A stretch of DNA of 64,000 nt from positions 496,001 to 560,000 of the forward strand of contig JBFOMA010000003.1 in the NCBI GenBank assembly GCA_040830495.1, written 5' to 3'. Source of the stretch: Oceanipulchritudo sp040830495. GTDB lineage: Bacteria; Verrucomicrobiota; Verrucomicrobiia; Opitutales; Oceanipulchritudinaceae. A program made the position numbers and the translations under genes. The notes beneath the pieces are model-generated. The model did not search any database. It saw nothing but the letters and a program-made list of their open reading frames with translations, and was not told where the DNA came from. This document shows, one piece after another, positions 34,621 through 43,740 of this stretch; the first letter of the stretch is position 1, and each line of letters starts with the position of its first letter.

Positions 34621-35085
34621 ATGGCAATCGCAGTAAATACCAAAGCACCACTTTTCACCCTTAAGCGTCGCAAGGATGGAGGCTTCGAGGAAATCTCCCT
34701 CGCCGACAACCTTGGCAAGAAAACTGTCCTGCTCTTTGTTCCCGCCGCTTTTTCCAGCATCTGTCAGGACGAGCTATGCTCAATATCGGCCGGCCTCGAC
34801 CAATACGCGGAGCTGGGAGCCGAAGTCTGGGGGATCAGCGTGGATAATCCGTTCGCTCTCGAGGCATGGGAGAACATCGCCAACATTGGCTTCCCGCTAC
34901 TCTCCGATTGGAACAGGGAAGTGATCCATGCCTATGATGTCGCCACTGACGATTTCATTGGCTACAAGGACGTCGCAAAGCGCAGCGCTTTTGTCATCGA
35001 TGAGGAAGGAACCGTCATCTACAGCTGGTCCAGCGACGATGCCCGTGTCCTGCCTCCCTTCGACGAGCTGAAGGCGGTCTTGTAG
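34621..35085 (+). CDS. Peroxiredoxin (AhpC/TSA, AhpE-like)
   Basis: A 154-residue thioredoxin-fold peroxidase. The active-site motif P-x-x-x-S-x-x-C is seen in VPAAFSSICQDELC, with the peroxidatic Cys at about residue 48 and a second Cys five residues later that could resolve it. The downstream pattern LGAEVWGISVDNPFALEAW and RSAFVIDEEGTVIY matches the family. It probably removes H2O2 or organic peroxides in the cytosol. No ribosome site is apparent. A terminator-like hairpin follows. Confidence 0.9.
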   Translation: MAIAVNTKAPLFTLKRRKDGGFEEISLADNLGKKTVLLFVPAAFSSICQDELCSISAGLDQYAELGAEVWGISVDNPFALEAWENIANIGFPLLSDWNREVIHAYDVATDDFIGYKDVAKRSAFVIDEEGTVIYSWSSDDARVLPPFDELKAVL

Positions 35086-35153
35086 ACAGCTCAAGGCGGT
35101 CTTATAATCAGACAGTTTAGTATTAGGATTTCCTAATAACTGACTTGGCGCAG

Positions 35154-35207
35154 GCCCGTGCTTTTGTTTGCCCTTCTTTAGGGTAGACAATGCGCACGGG
35201 CTTTTCT
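35154..35207 (+). terminator. Probable terminator after the peroxiredoxin gene
   Basis: GCCCGTGC at 35154-35161 pairs with GCACGGGC at 35194-35201 and is followed by a T-rich run. The enclosed ~32 bases can form a smaller stem (CCCT/AGGG). It lies just upstream of acnA and could also act as a leader structure for that gene. Confidence 0.6.
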
Positions 35208-35235
35208 TTTCTAGGGGTTTTACCTAAGAAAAAGT

Positions 35236-37932
35236 ATGAGCGCAGAATCCGATCCGTTTTCCGTTAAGAAAAATTTCCGCTCCGGCGAGCTGTACAGTCT
35301 CCCGGCATTGGAAGAACAGGGCCTGGGTAAAATTTCCCGGTTGCCCGTGAGTATCCGAGTCGTCCTTGAGTCGATTCTTCGTAATTGCGACGGACAGCGC
35401 GTGACCGAGGAGGATGTGCGCGCCCTTGCCGCATATGATGCCACGAATCCGGGGACCAAGGAAATCCCGTTTGTTGTCAGCCGGATTGTGCTGCAGGACT
35501 TTACTGGCGTTCCACTCCTGGTGGATCTTGCTGCCATGCGGGATGCAGTGAAATCTGTGGATGGTGACCCGTCGGTTATTGAGCCTCTGGTGCCTGTGGA
35601 CCTGGTTGTTGACCACTCTGTTCAGGTTGACCGGGCCGGAACTGCTTCATCATTCGCGGACAACCTCAAAATTGAGTTTGGGCGCAACCGCGAGCGCTAC
35701 GAGTTCCTCAAGTGGGGACAGCAGGCCTTTGAGACATTTTCAGTAGTGCCACCGGCAATCGGTATCGTTCACCAGGTCAATCTCGAGTACCTCGCAAAGG
35801 TCGTGTTTGAGAAGGATGGTATTTATTATCCGGATACACTGGTCGGGACGGATTCCCATACTACCATGATCAATGGGCTGGGTATTGTCGGCTGGGGTGT
35901 CGGAGGAATTGAGGCGGAAGCAGGAATGCTGGGACAGCCAATCGCCTTCCAGACGCCTGAAGTTATTGGCGTCAACCTGACCGGTACACTTCGTGAGGGA
36001 GTCACTGCAACTGACCTCACACTGCGCATCACTCAGATGCTCCGTGAGGAGAAGGTGGTGGGCAAGTTCGTCGAGTTCTTTGGCGAAGGAACGGCCGGCT
36101 TGTCGCTTCCGGACCGCGCCACGGTCGCGAACATGGCTCCTGAGTACGGAGCGACTATGGGCTTTTTCCCAATCGATGAGAAGACACTCGACTACATGAT
36201 CATGACCGGTCGCTCTGATGAATCAGTCGACCTTGTTCGTGACTACTATAAGGAACAGGGAATTTTCGGTATACCGAAGGAAGGGGAAATCGACTACACC
36301 AAGGTCCTGAATCTCGATCTTGGCAGTATTGTCCCGGGTGTCGCAGGCCCCAAGCGTCCGCAGGACCGGATCGATGTTCCAGACCTGAAGGACACATTCA
36401 ACAGGTTGATGGACTCAACTGTAGCTGACGGTGGATTTGCGATTTCCGCAGACGCACGCGACAACTCGGTCAAGATCGAACGTGATGGAGCGGGCGAGGC
36501 TGAACTCACTCACGGATCCGTAGTCATTGCGGCGATTACCTCCTGCACCAACACCTCGAATCCATCCGTAATGATCGGGGCCGGACTTGTGGCAAAGAAG
36601 GCAGTTGAGCTTGGACTGAAAGTGAATCCGGCGGTGAAGACATCCCTTGCTCCGGGATCCCGCGTGGTCACCGAATATCTGAATGAAACCGGATTGCAGC
36701 CATATTTGGATCAACTCGGCTTCAACCTTGTAGGTTATGGTTGTACAACCTGTATCGGCAACAGCGGTCCGCTGGATACCAGTATCGAGGGTGCTATTGA
36801 GGAAGGCAACCTGGTGACGGCATCCGTCCTGAGTGGCAATCGTAACTTTGAAGCCCGCGTGCACAGTGCGGTTAAGGCAAACTTCCTGATGTCCCCGCCA
36901 CTGGTCGTAGCTTACGCACTTGCTGGCCGTGTTGACATTGATCTCGACAGCGAACCTCTGGGAACCGGTTCCAATGGCGAACCCGTTTACCTGAAGGATG
37001 TCTGGCCAAGCCATGCCGAAGTTGCACAAGCGGTCGCCGATGGTATTCGCCCGGCAATGTTCTCGAGTCAGTACAGTGACATTTTGGAAGCCAATCCTGA
37101 ATGGAAGGAAGTCCAGTCCTCTACGGGCAGCCTCTACGGCTGGAAGGAAAGCAGCACATACATCCAGAATCCGCCTTTCTTCGAGGAATTTGGAATGGAG
37201 GCTGGATCGATCCAGTCCTTCAACGGAATGCGAGCACTTGCAATCCTTGGTGACTCAGTGACCACCGACCACATTTCCCCTGCCGGCGCAATTCTGGAAA
37301 CTGGTCCTGCTGGCCGCTTCCTGAAGGAAAACGGTGTCGAAAAGAAGGATTTCAATTCGTTTGGATCGCGTCGTGGTAATGACAGGATCATGACACGGGG
37401 CACCTTCGCCAATGTCCGCATCAAGAACCGCATGGCAGACGGTAAGGAGGGCGGCTACACGAAACTCCAGCCGGGTGGTGAGCTGGTAGACATCTTTGAC
37501 GCCTGCGCAGAGTACAAAAAGAGCAAGACTCCTTTGATCGTGTTCGGTGGAATCGATTATGGCATGGGTTCGAGCCGTGACTGGGCTGCCAAGGGAACCA
37601 GTCTTCTTGGGGTGAAGGCGGTTGTCGCCAAAAGCTTCGAGCGCATCCACCGTTCAAATTTGATCGGAATGGGAGTGCTCCCATTGGAATTCATCAATGG
37701 AGAGAATGCTGACTCACTGGGACTCGATGGTACCGAGACCTTCAACCTTACCGGACTTGATGACGATTTGCAGCCTGGTCAGAACCTGACCCTGGAGATC
37801 ACCGGCAGTGATGGATCGACCCGGTCGACTGAGCTCCGAGTGCGCATCGATACTGGGATCGAGGTTGAATATTATCGACACGGGGGTATCCTCCCATATG
37901 TTTTAAGGAACCTATTAAAGGGAACAAACTGA
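35236..37932 (+). CDS. acnA: Aconitate hydratase A
   Basis: An 898-residue TCA-cycle enzyme isomerising citrate and isocitrate with a 4Fe-4S cluster. The cluster cysteines are in ITSCTNTSNPSV and GYGCTTCIGNSGPL. The N-terminal VVDHSVQVD and LVGTDSHTTMINGLG motifs and the C-terminal swivel domain (GIDYGMGSSRDWAAKG) are intact. The size and sequence match the AcnA/IRP-like class. It is the first gene of a plus-strand run; the STAS gene follows 30 bases downstream. Confidence 0.97.
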   Translation: MSAESDPFSVKKNFRSGELYSLPALEEQGLGKISRLPVSIRVVLESILRNCDGQRVTEEDVRALAAYDATNPGTKEIPFVVSRIVLQDFTGVPLLVDLAAMRDAVKSVDGDPSVIEPLVPVDLVVDHSVQVDRAGTASSFADNLKIEFGRNRERYEFLKWGQQAFETFSVVPPAIGIVHQVNLEYLAKVVFEKDGIYYPDTLVGTDSHTTMINGLGIVGWGVGGIEAEAGMLGQPIAFQTPEVIGVNLTGTLREGVTATDLTLRITQMLREEKVVGKFVEFFGEGTAGLSLPDRATVANMAPEYGATMGFFPIDEKTLDYMIMTGRSDESVDLVRDYYKEQGIFGIPKEGEIDYTKVLNLDLGSIVPGVAGPKRPQDRIDVPDLKDTFNRLMDSTVADGGFAISADARDNSVKIERDGAGEAELTHGSVVIAAITSCTNTSNPSVMIGAGLVAKKAVELGLKVNPAVKTSLAPGSRVVTEYLNETGLQPYLDQLGFNLVGYGCTTCIGNSGPLDTSIEGAIEEGNLVTASVLSGNRNFEARVHSAVKANFLMSPPLVVAYALAGRVDIDLDSEPLGTGSNGEPVYLKDVWPSHAEVAQAVADGIRPAMFSSQYSDILEANPEWKEVQSSTGSLYGWKESSTYIQNPPFFEEFGMEAGSIQSFNGMRALAILGDSVTTDHISPAGAILETGPAGRFLKENGVEKKDFNSFGSRRGNDRIMTRGTFANVRIKNRMADGKEGGYTKLQPGGELVDIFDACAEYKKSKTPLIVFGGIDYGMGSSRDWAAKGTSLLGVKAVVAKSFERIHRSNLIGMGVLPLEFINGENADSLGLDGTETFNLTGLDDDLQPGQNLTLEITGSDGSTRSTELRVRIDTGIEVEYYRHGGILPYVLRNLLKGTN

Positions 37933-37962
37933 CCATTTCATTGTTCCAGATAAGGGAACAAG

Positions 37963-38472
37963 ATGTCACAGGAAGAGCCTCAATTTCTAGTAAATCCCTA
38001 CGACGATCCGGTTGTCGTCAAGATATCCGGAAAGGCTTCCTTTTTAAACAGTTCTCCGGTTAAGGATCTCTTTGACCAGTTGGTTGAACAGGGTAAGTTG
38101 CGCTTTGTGATCGATTTCCAAAGCTGTACTGGAATGGACAGCACGTTCCTGGGAATTCTCGCCGGTCTCGGAATAAAGATGATGAAGGCAACTCCCAAGG
38201 GATCCATTGTCCTGACCCGCCTCGGGACAAGGAATCTTGAGTTGATCCAGAACCTTGGTTTGCATCGCCTGCTGACGGTTGATACCGGCGATACCGTGGA
38301 GACTGCTTCCAGCGATATGGAAGCCTTGGAGAAGTCAGGCAAGCTGACCGAGGTTGAGAATGCGCGCATGGTTCTCGAGGCCCATGAGAACCTTGTCCAA
38401 ATCGACGAATCCAACAAGACCAAGTTCCAGGACGTCATTTCCTTTCTCAAGAGCCAGGTGGAGGAGCAATAA
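37963..38472 (+). CDS. STAS-domain anti-sigma-factor antagonist
   Basis: A 169-residue protein. Residues ~15-115 form a STAS domain (VVVKISGKASFLN, then FVIDFQSCTGMDSTFLGILAGLG), in which the serine of GMDST is the expected phosphorylation site. A C-terminal helical extension of ~50 residues is unusual for simple SpoIIAA-like proteins. A ribosome site (AAGGGA) precedes the ATG. The gene is 12 bases upstream of a GAF-PP2C phosphatase, its likely partner. No kinase or sigma factor is adjacent. Confidence 0.88.
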   Translation: MSQEEPQFLVNPYDDPVVVKISGKASFLNSSPVKDLFDQLVEQGKLRFVIDFQSCTGMDSTFLGILAGLGIKMMKATPKGSIVLTRLGTRNLELIQNLGLHRLLTVDTGDTVETASSDMEALEKSGKLTEVENARMVLEAHENLVQIDESNKTKFQDVISFLKSQVEEQ

Positions 38473-38484
38473 GGAGGCAGGCCC

Positions 38485-39918
38485 ATGCTGCTGTTATTTT
38501 TCTGCATGGGTTTGGTGCTCGGTATCGGGATAGGCTGGTTCTTCTGGTGGACAGCACGTCGTGAAGTTGCGCGACTGGATGAGCAGCAGCAAATGCTGGG
38601 ACAGGAGAAGATGATCGTCTTTGACTTCGTCCACAACATGGTCGAGGCGATTGGTGAAGGTGTCACACGCGAGGAACTGTTTGAGCGGGTTGTGCATGCT
38701 ACAATCCTGAGCACGGGTGCCCTGAGTGCCTGCATATTCGAGCGCAACGGAGACCAGTTGCGGGGAGTAGCTGTGGAGGGCTTGTTCCCACCTCACAGGC
38801 CGCTTCCTCAAAGTGTGAAGGACAAGATCACCACTCGCACAAAATTCGTCGAAAGAGTCCTCAAGACGGAAGTGTTCAAGGTGGGTGAAGGTCTTGTTGG
38901 AACTGCCGCGAAGACCGGGCAGGGGATCATTATCGAGAATGCTCTCGAAGACCCGAGGATCATCAAACACGACGATCCGGCTCTTGTTGTGAGAAGTGTG
39001 ATTGTGGTCCCGATCAGCTTCCGGGACAACAACCTTGGGGTTCTGGCAGTCGTCAATCCGTCAGATGGCGGTTCCTTTGGTGAAACAGATTTCTCGCTAG
39101 CCCAAAGTATCGCGGAACAGGCAGGCCTTGCGATCCACAATCTCGACCTGATGGCGACCCAAATCGAAAAGAACCAGCTGGATGTCGATCTGGGCCTGGC
39201 TGAGGAAATCCAGAACATGCTCCTGCCGGGAAAATTACCGCAGTTGGACAAGCTGGAAATAGCCAGCATCTACAAACCCGCCCAGAAGGTGGGCGGAGAC
39301 ATGTATGATGTATTTGAGCTTGGCGAGAACCGGATTGGCATCTCCATCGCCGACGTTTCAGGAAAAGGAATCCCAGCCAGCCTGCTGATGGCGATCTGCC
39401 AGAGTAACTTGCGGCACTTTGCAAGGATTATGGAATCTCCCGCTGAGGTCCTGAAATCGCTGAATGAAGTCCTCATTGGTGAGCTGCGTCCGGAAATGTT
39501 CGTAACCATCGTTTATGCGGTACTCGATTTGGGATCGGATACCCTGACCCTTGCCCGGGGCGGGCATGAGCTGCCAATTATTGTGCACTCTGGCGCGGGT
39601 GCCAGTCCGGAGTTCATCAAGACTGAGGGCATGGCACTTGGAATGGTGCCCGATAATATTTTCAGTGAAGCGATTGAGGATGCCAGCGTGCCCTTCAACA
39701 AGGGAGACATTCTTGTCCTTTACACTGACGGAGTAACCGAAGCGGTCAATTTAGAGGGAATTGAGTTCGGTAACTCACGACTTTCAGATGTGGTGGATTC
39801 CCTTAAGTCACGCAAACCCAAGGGTATTGCCAATGGAATCGAGGACCGGATCACTTTGTTTTCAAATAAAACCGGGCAGGCCGATGACCTGACGCTGGTT
39901 TTGGCCAAGCATCTTTGA
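38485..39918 (+). CDS. Membrane-anchored GAF domain PP2C (SpoIIE-type) phosphatase
   Basis: A 477-residue protein. One N-terminal membrane helix (LLLFFCMGLVLGIGIGWFFWW) is followed by a short coiled coil and a GAF domain (residues ~45-220, with LVGTAAKTGQGIIIENA). The C-terminal PP2C-type serine phosphatase has metal Asp motifs in VGGDMYDVFELGENRIGISIADVSGKGIPAS and VLYTDGVTEA. It should dephosphorylate the STAS protein encoded just upstream in response to a GAF-sensed signal. A strong AAGGAGG ribosome site is present. Confidence 0.92.
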   Translation: MLLLFFCMGLVLGIGIGWFFWWTARREVARLDEQQQMLGQEKMIVFDFVHNMVEAIGEGVTREELFERVVHATILSTGALSACIFERNGDQLRGVAVEGLFPPHRPLPQSVKDKITTRTKFVERVLKTEVFKVGEGLVGTAAKTGQGIIIENALEDPRIIKHDDPALVVRSVIVVPISFRDNNLGVLAVVNPSDGGSFGETDFSLAQSIAEQAGLAIHNLDLMATQIEKNQLDVDLGLAEEIQNMLLPGKLPQLDKLEIASIYKPAQKVGGDMYDVFELGENRIGISIADVSGKGIPASLLMAICQSNLRHFARIMESPAEVLKSLNEVLIGELRPEMFVTIVYAVLDLGSDTLTLARGGHELPIIVHSGAGASPEFIKTEGMALGMVPDNIFSEAIEDASVPFNKGDILVLYTDGVTEAVNLEGIEFGNSRLSDVVDSLKSRKPKGIANGIEDRITLFSNKTGQADDLTLVLAKHL

Positions 39919-40004
39919 ATGCAGTTGGGCGTTGGTGACAGTTTTAGTTGTCAAACGCTCCTTTTCTCATAAATCTGCCCGAAAATATGCCCTCTCGGGA
40001 AACT

Positions 40005-41228
40005 ATGTTACAGGAAATTCGCAAAGAACAGCTCCCAGACGCCACCGGTCATTTTGGCCCCTATGGTGGCTGCTATGTGCCAGAGACACTAATGACCTGC
40101 CTGCAAGAGCTGGAAACCGCCTACCGCGAGGCAAGGGAAGATCCCGAGTACATAAAAGCTTTGGGCCACTACCTGAAAACCTACGCCGGACGTCCCACGG
40201 GTTTGTATCTTGCGGATAACCTTACTCAGGAGCTTGGCGGAGCACGCATATACCTTAAGCGTGAGGACCTGCTGCACACGGGAGCCCATAAAATCAACAA
40301 TGTGCTTGGACAAGTGCTGCTGGCAAAACGGCTAGGCAAGACCCGGATAATTGCCGAGACCGGAGCCGGGCAGCATGGAGTTGCCACGGCAACCGCCTGT
40401 GCCAAATTTGGCTTGGAATGTGTCGTTTACATGGGTGAGGAGGACATGCGGCGGCAGGCCTTGAATGTGTTCCGGATGCGGTTGTGCGGTGCTGAAGTCC
40501 GGGGCGTCTCCAATGGGCAGAAAACCTTGAAGGACGCGGTCAACGAAGCCATGCGCGACTGGGTGGCGAGCTCCAGCAATACCCATTATATTCTGGGATC
40601 CGCACTGGGTGCCCATCCGTTCCCATCCATGGTGCGCGATTTTCATAAGATCATTGGTGAGGAAACCCGCTGCCAGATTCTGGAAGCAGAAGGACGCTTG
40701 CCGGATGAGATGGTCGCTTGTGTGGGTGGCGGCAGCAATGCCATCGGATTTTTCTATGATTTCCTCGAAGAGCCGTCTGTTCGGCTTGTTGGAGTCGAGG
40801 CGGGCGGACGCGAGATCAGCTCCGGTCAGCATGCCGCTCGTTTCCAGGGTGGAAAGATGGGCGTCCTGCAGGGGTGTAAAACATACATTCTACAGGACGA
40901 AGACGGCCAGATCGATCCGACGCACTCCGTATCGGCTGGATTGGATTACGCCGCTATTGGTCCGGAGCATTCCTATTACAGGGACATTGGCCGGATCGAG
41001 TACGCTTATGCAACCGATGAGGAGGTTATGGAGGCATTTGGCGTCCTTTGCCGTACGGAGGGAATCCTGCCAGCTCTTGAAAGCACCCATGCGATTGCAT
41101 ATGCATTGAAGCGTGCTCCAGAAATGGACCGTGATTCCATTCTATGTGTCAATTTGAGTGGCCGCGGAGACAAGGATGTGAGTGAAGTTGAGCGTTTATT
41201 GCGGGAGAAAGAGGAGGGCGCAGAGTGA
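40005..41228 (+). CDS. trpB: Tryptophan synthase beta chain
   Basis: A ~407-residue PLP enzyme joining indole and serine. The PLP lysine is K96 in HTGAHKINNVLGQ, the phosphate loop is CVGGGSNAIG, and ETGAGQHGVATAT carries the catalytic Glu. The start at MLQEIRK has a GGGA site at proper spacing; ATG at 39987 is an alternative. trpA and other trp genes are absent nearby. The stop overlaps the YicC start (GTGA), coupling two unrelated functions. Confidence 0.95.
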   Translation: MLQEIRKEQLPDATGHFGPYGGCYVPETLMTCLQELETAYREAREDPEYIKALGHYLKTYAGRPTGLYLADNLTQELGGARIYLKREDLLHTGAHKINNVLGQVLLAKRLGKTRIIAETGAGQHGVATATACAKFGLECVVYMGEEDMRRQALNVFRMRLCGAEVRGVSNGQKTLKDAVNEAMRDWVASSSNTHYILGSALGAHPFPSMVRDFHKIIGEETRCQILEAEGRLPDEMVACVGGGSNAIGFFYDFLEEPSVRLVGVEAGGREISSGQHAARFQGGKMGVLQGCKTYILQDEDGQIDPTHSVSAGLDYAAIGPEHSYYRDIGRIEYAYATDEEVMEAFGVLCRTEGILPALESTHAIAYALKRAPEMDRDSILCVNLSGRGDKDVSEVERLLREKEEGAE

Positions 41229-42100
41229 TTTATTCAATGACTGGATTTGGCCGTGCACAGGCAACCATAGATGGCATGGACCTATCGGTGGAGATCAGCT
41301 CCGTTAACCGGAGAAACCTCGAAATCAGTGTTTCCCTGCCGCGGGACTGGCAGGCCCTTGAGCGTGATATTCAGGCAGCCGCACGGGAAAATCTGAACCG
41401 CGGCAAGCTGCACATATATGTTCAGGCAATGCCGGCAGCAGGCGAGGGCGGTTTCCATTGGGACGCTGAAGGTCTTGAATCGTCGATGAAGCGCCTTGAG
41501 CAAGTAGCCCAGGCCCACGGTATCGCCTGGCCCCCGGACGCCAATGCACTGGTGCGCATTGCTGGCCTGAACAAGGTGGAAATGGCGCTTCCGGGCAGTG
41601 AAGAGATCGCCCCGAAGCTGATTGAGCTTGTCCAGACTGCGCTCCAGCAACTGGTCTCAATGCGTGAAACTGAAGGACTTGCCTTGAAGGAGGATCTTTC
41701 CGAGCGCAATGCTGCCATCGGCAATGCACTGGCTCAGATCCGGGAAAAGTCCGAAAATACAGTTGGTCGTTTTCGGGAAATGCTGCTTCAGCGTTTGAAC
41801 CAGTCCGGCCTTGAGCTCGATATCAGTGATGAACGGGTACTCAAGGAAGTCGCGATCTATGCTGACAAATGCGATATTTCCGAAGAACAGACACGACTGG
41901 ACAGCCACCTGCAGCAGTTCGCTGAATGTCTCCAGTCTGGAAGCCCTGTTGGAAGAAAGCTTGAATTCATCCTTCAGGAAGTGAACAGGGAATTTAACAC
42001 GATCGGTTCCAAGGCGGGCAATGTGGATGTCAGCCGCTTTGTTATTGAAGCAAAGAACGAAATCGAGCGTATTCGTGAACAGATTCAAAATATAGAATAA
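41225..42100 (+). CDS. YicC/YloC-family endoribonuclease
   Basis: A 291-residue protein with the family N-terminus IYSMTGFGRA, the central EISSVNRRNLEISVSLPR, and the conserved C-terminal block EEQTRLDSHLQQFAECLQSG-x-PVGRKLEFILQEVNREFNTIGSKA. E. coli YicC and B. subtilis YloC act as endoribonucleases in sRNA and mRNA turnover. It uses a GTG start within the trpB stop codon. The antiporter gene begins directly after its stop, so the three genes look like an operon. Confidence 0.93.
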   Translation: MIYSMTGFGRAQATIDGMDLSVEISSVNRRNLEISVSLPRDWQALERDIQAAARENLNRGKLHIYVQAMPAAGEGGFHWDAEGLESSMKRLEQVAQAHGIAWPPDANALVRIAGLNKVEMALPGSEEIAPKLIELVQTALQQLVSMRETEGLALKEDLSERNAAIGNALAQIREKSENTVGRFREMLLQRLNQSGLELDISDERVLKEVAIYADKCDISEEQTRLDSHLQQFAECLQSGSPVGRKLEFILQEVNREFNTIGSKAGNVDVSRFVIEAKNEIERIREQIQNIE

Positions 42101-43681
42101 ATGAGAAACCTACTCCAGAAAGCCTGTATCCCCCTGATTTTCATGTTGATTGCGCCAGCAGTCATGCTGGCAGCTGGCGGTGGCAGTGGCCATGCTCCGG
42201 CCGAAGGTGTGACAGTTCTGCCGCCTTCCCTCGAAGATTATGTCGCATATGAGAAATCCCATGAAATCGAGGGCCTGGTAAGTATCCTCAAGCACCGGAT
42301 CCAGGACAATCCCTTCAATCTGATCGCCACCCTGATTTTCTTCTGTGCCATTATCCATACATTCATGGCTTCCAAGTTCCAGCATTGGGCCCATGTAGTT
42401 GAGGAAAAGCACATGCGCGAGGCGGAGGAACAAGGAAGGACAGCGGACGCGAAGCCCTATCACAATGCCAAGGATGATACCAGTTTCTCGGCCACTGCCC
42501 TGCATTTCCTTGGTGAAGTGGAAGCAATCTTCGGTATCTGGTGTATTCCACTGGTTGGGGCGATTACCTACTTCTTTGGATGGGGCTCTGCGACCCATTA
42601 CATAGACAACGTCGTCAACTACACCGAGCCAATGTTCGTTGTCGTCATTATGGCGATTGCGTCTACCCGACCGGTCCTGAAGTTCAGTGAGATCGTGCTC
42701 GGTAAGGTAGCTGACCTTGGCGGGCGGTCACCCAAGGCATGGTGGTACAGCATCCTGATCATTGCCCCTCTGTTGGGTTCCTTCATTACCGAACCGGCTG
42801 CAATGACTATCTCCGCCCTGCTACTGGCAAAGACAATTTATGTGTTGGATCCCTCTCCGAAGTTCAAGTACGGCACACTTGGTCTCCTTTTCGTGAACAT
42901 CTCCGTCGGAGGTACACTGACACACTTCGCGGCTCCTCCGGTACTGATGGTAGCCGGCAAATGGGGATGGGACATGCCGTTCATGTTCATGAATTTCGGC
43001 TGGAAGGCCTTCATTGGTATTCTCATAGCGACCGCTGCCTACGGTTTCGCCCTTCGGGGAGAATTTAAATGGCTTAAGGAAAAAGCGGATGAGCGCGCCA
43101 AAAGCATGCAGGGTGCCGTCGAGGAACCCATTCCGATTTGGATTACCGCTGTTGTTCTCATCTTTATGGCATGGACAGTATTCAATCTCCACAATCCGCC
43201 TCTATTCATTGCCGGATTCCTGTTCTTCCTCGCTTTTGTTACGGCCACAGCCACACACCAGGACGACGTTTCCGTGAAAGGACCGATCCTGGTCGGATTC
43301 TTCCTTGCAGGCCTGGTAACGCACGGGCCATTGCAGCAGTGGTGGATTGCACCGGTTTTGGGGCAGTTGGGTGAGCTTAGCCTGTTCACGGGATCAACAA
43401 TTCTCACTGCCTTCAATGACAATGCAGCCATTACATTCCTCGCCAGCCAGGTGCCGGAATTTGACGCTTCTTTCGGTGAAATTGCCATTAACAAGCAGTA
43501 TGCAGTCGTGGCGGGCGCGGTCACCGGTGGTGGTCTGACAGTCATCGCCAACGCCCCGAATCCGGCCGGACAGTCACTGTTGAGCCGCTATTTCGGTGAG
43601 GGTGTGAATCCTGGGAAGCTCTTCCTTGGCGCTCTTTTCCCAACAATTGTGATGGCTTTCTGTTTTATGCTGATCCGCTGA
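42101..43681 (+). CDS. Putative Na+/H+ antiporter
   Basis: A 526-residue inner-membrane protein. A signal-like first helix is followed by a periplasmic or loop segment and about 10-12 helices. Notable conserved parts are LGSFITEPAAMTISALLLAK (about residue 225), NISVGGTLTHFAAPPVLMVAGKWGW and FNDNAAITFLASQVP, the last with an Asp of the kind used for cation binding in ion transporters. This fits a predicted Na+/H+ antiporter family distinct from NhaA and NhaB. The ATG directly abuts the YicC stop codon. Confidence 0.82.
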   Translation: MRNLLQKACIPLIFMLIAPAVMLAAGGGSGHAPAEGVTVLPPSLEDYVAYEKSHEIEGLVSILKHRIQDNPFNLIATLIFFCAIIHTFMASKFQHWAHVVEEKHMREAEEQGRTADAKPYHNAKDDTSFSATALHFLGEVEAIFGIWCIPLVGAITYFFGWGSATHYIDNVVNYTEPMFVVVIMAIASTRPVLKFSEIVLGKVADLGGRSPKAWWYSILIIAPLLGSFITEPAAMTISALLLAKTIYVLDPSPKFKYGTLGLLFVNISVGGTLTHFAAPPVLMVAGKWGWDMPFMFMNFGWKAFIGILIATAAYGFALRGEFKWLKEKADERAKSMQGAVEEPIPIWITAVVLIFMAWTVFNLHNPPLFIAGFLFFLAFVTATATHQDDVSVKGPILVGFFLAGLVTHGPLQQWWIAPVLGQLGELSLFTGSTILTAFNDNAAITFLASQVPEFDASFGEIAINKQYAVVAGAVTGGGLTVIANAPNPAGQSLLSRYFGEGVNPGKLFLGALFPTIVMAFCFMLIR

Positions 43682-43740
43682 TCCGGGAACAAATTCTGCA
43701 CAGGGTTGTCATTAGCCAATTGTGAGCTATCATTAGACCC

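Noticed and set aside
37998..38747. Minus-strand 249-codon frame
   Set aside because: It overlaps the STAS and GAF-PP2C genes, whose motifs are unambiguous on the plus strand.
40005..41228. trpB as part of a tryptophan operon
   Set aside because: No trpA, trpC, trpD, trpE or trpF gene flanks it; the neighbours are signalling, RNase and antiporter genes.
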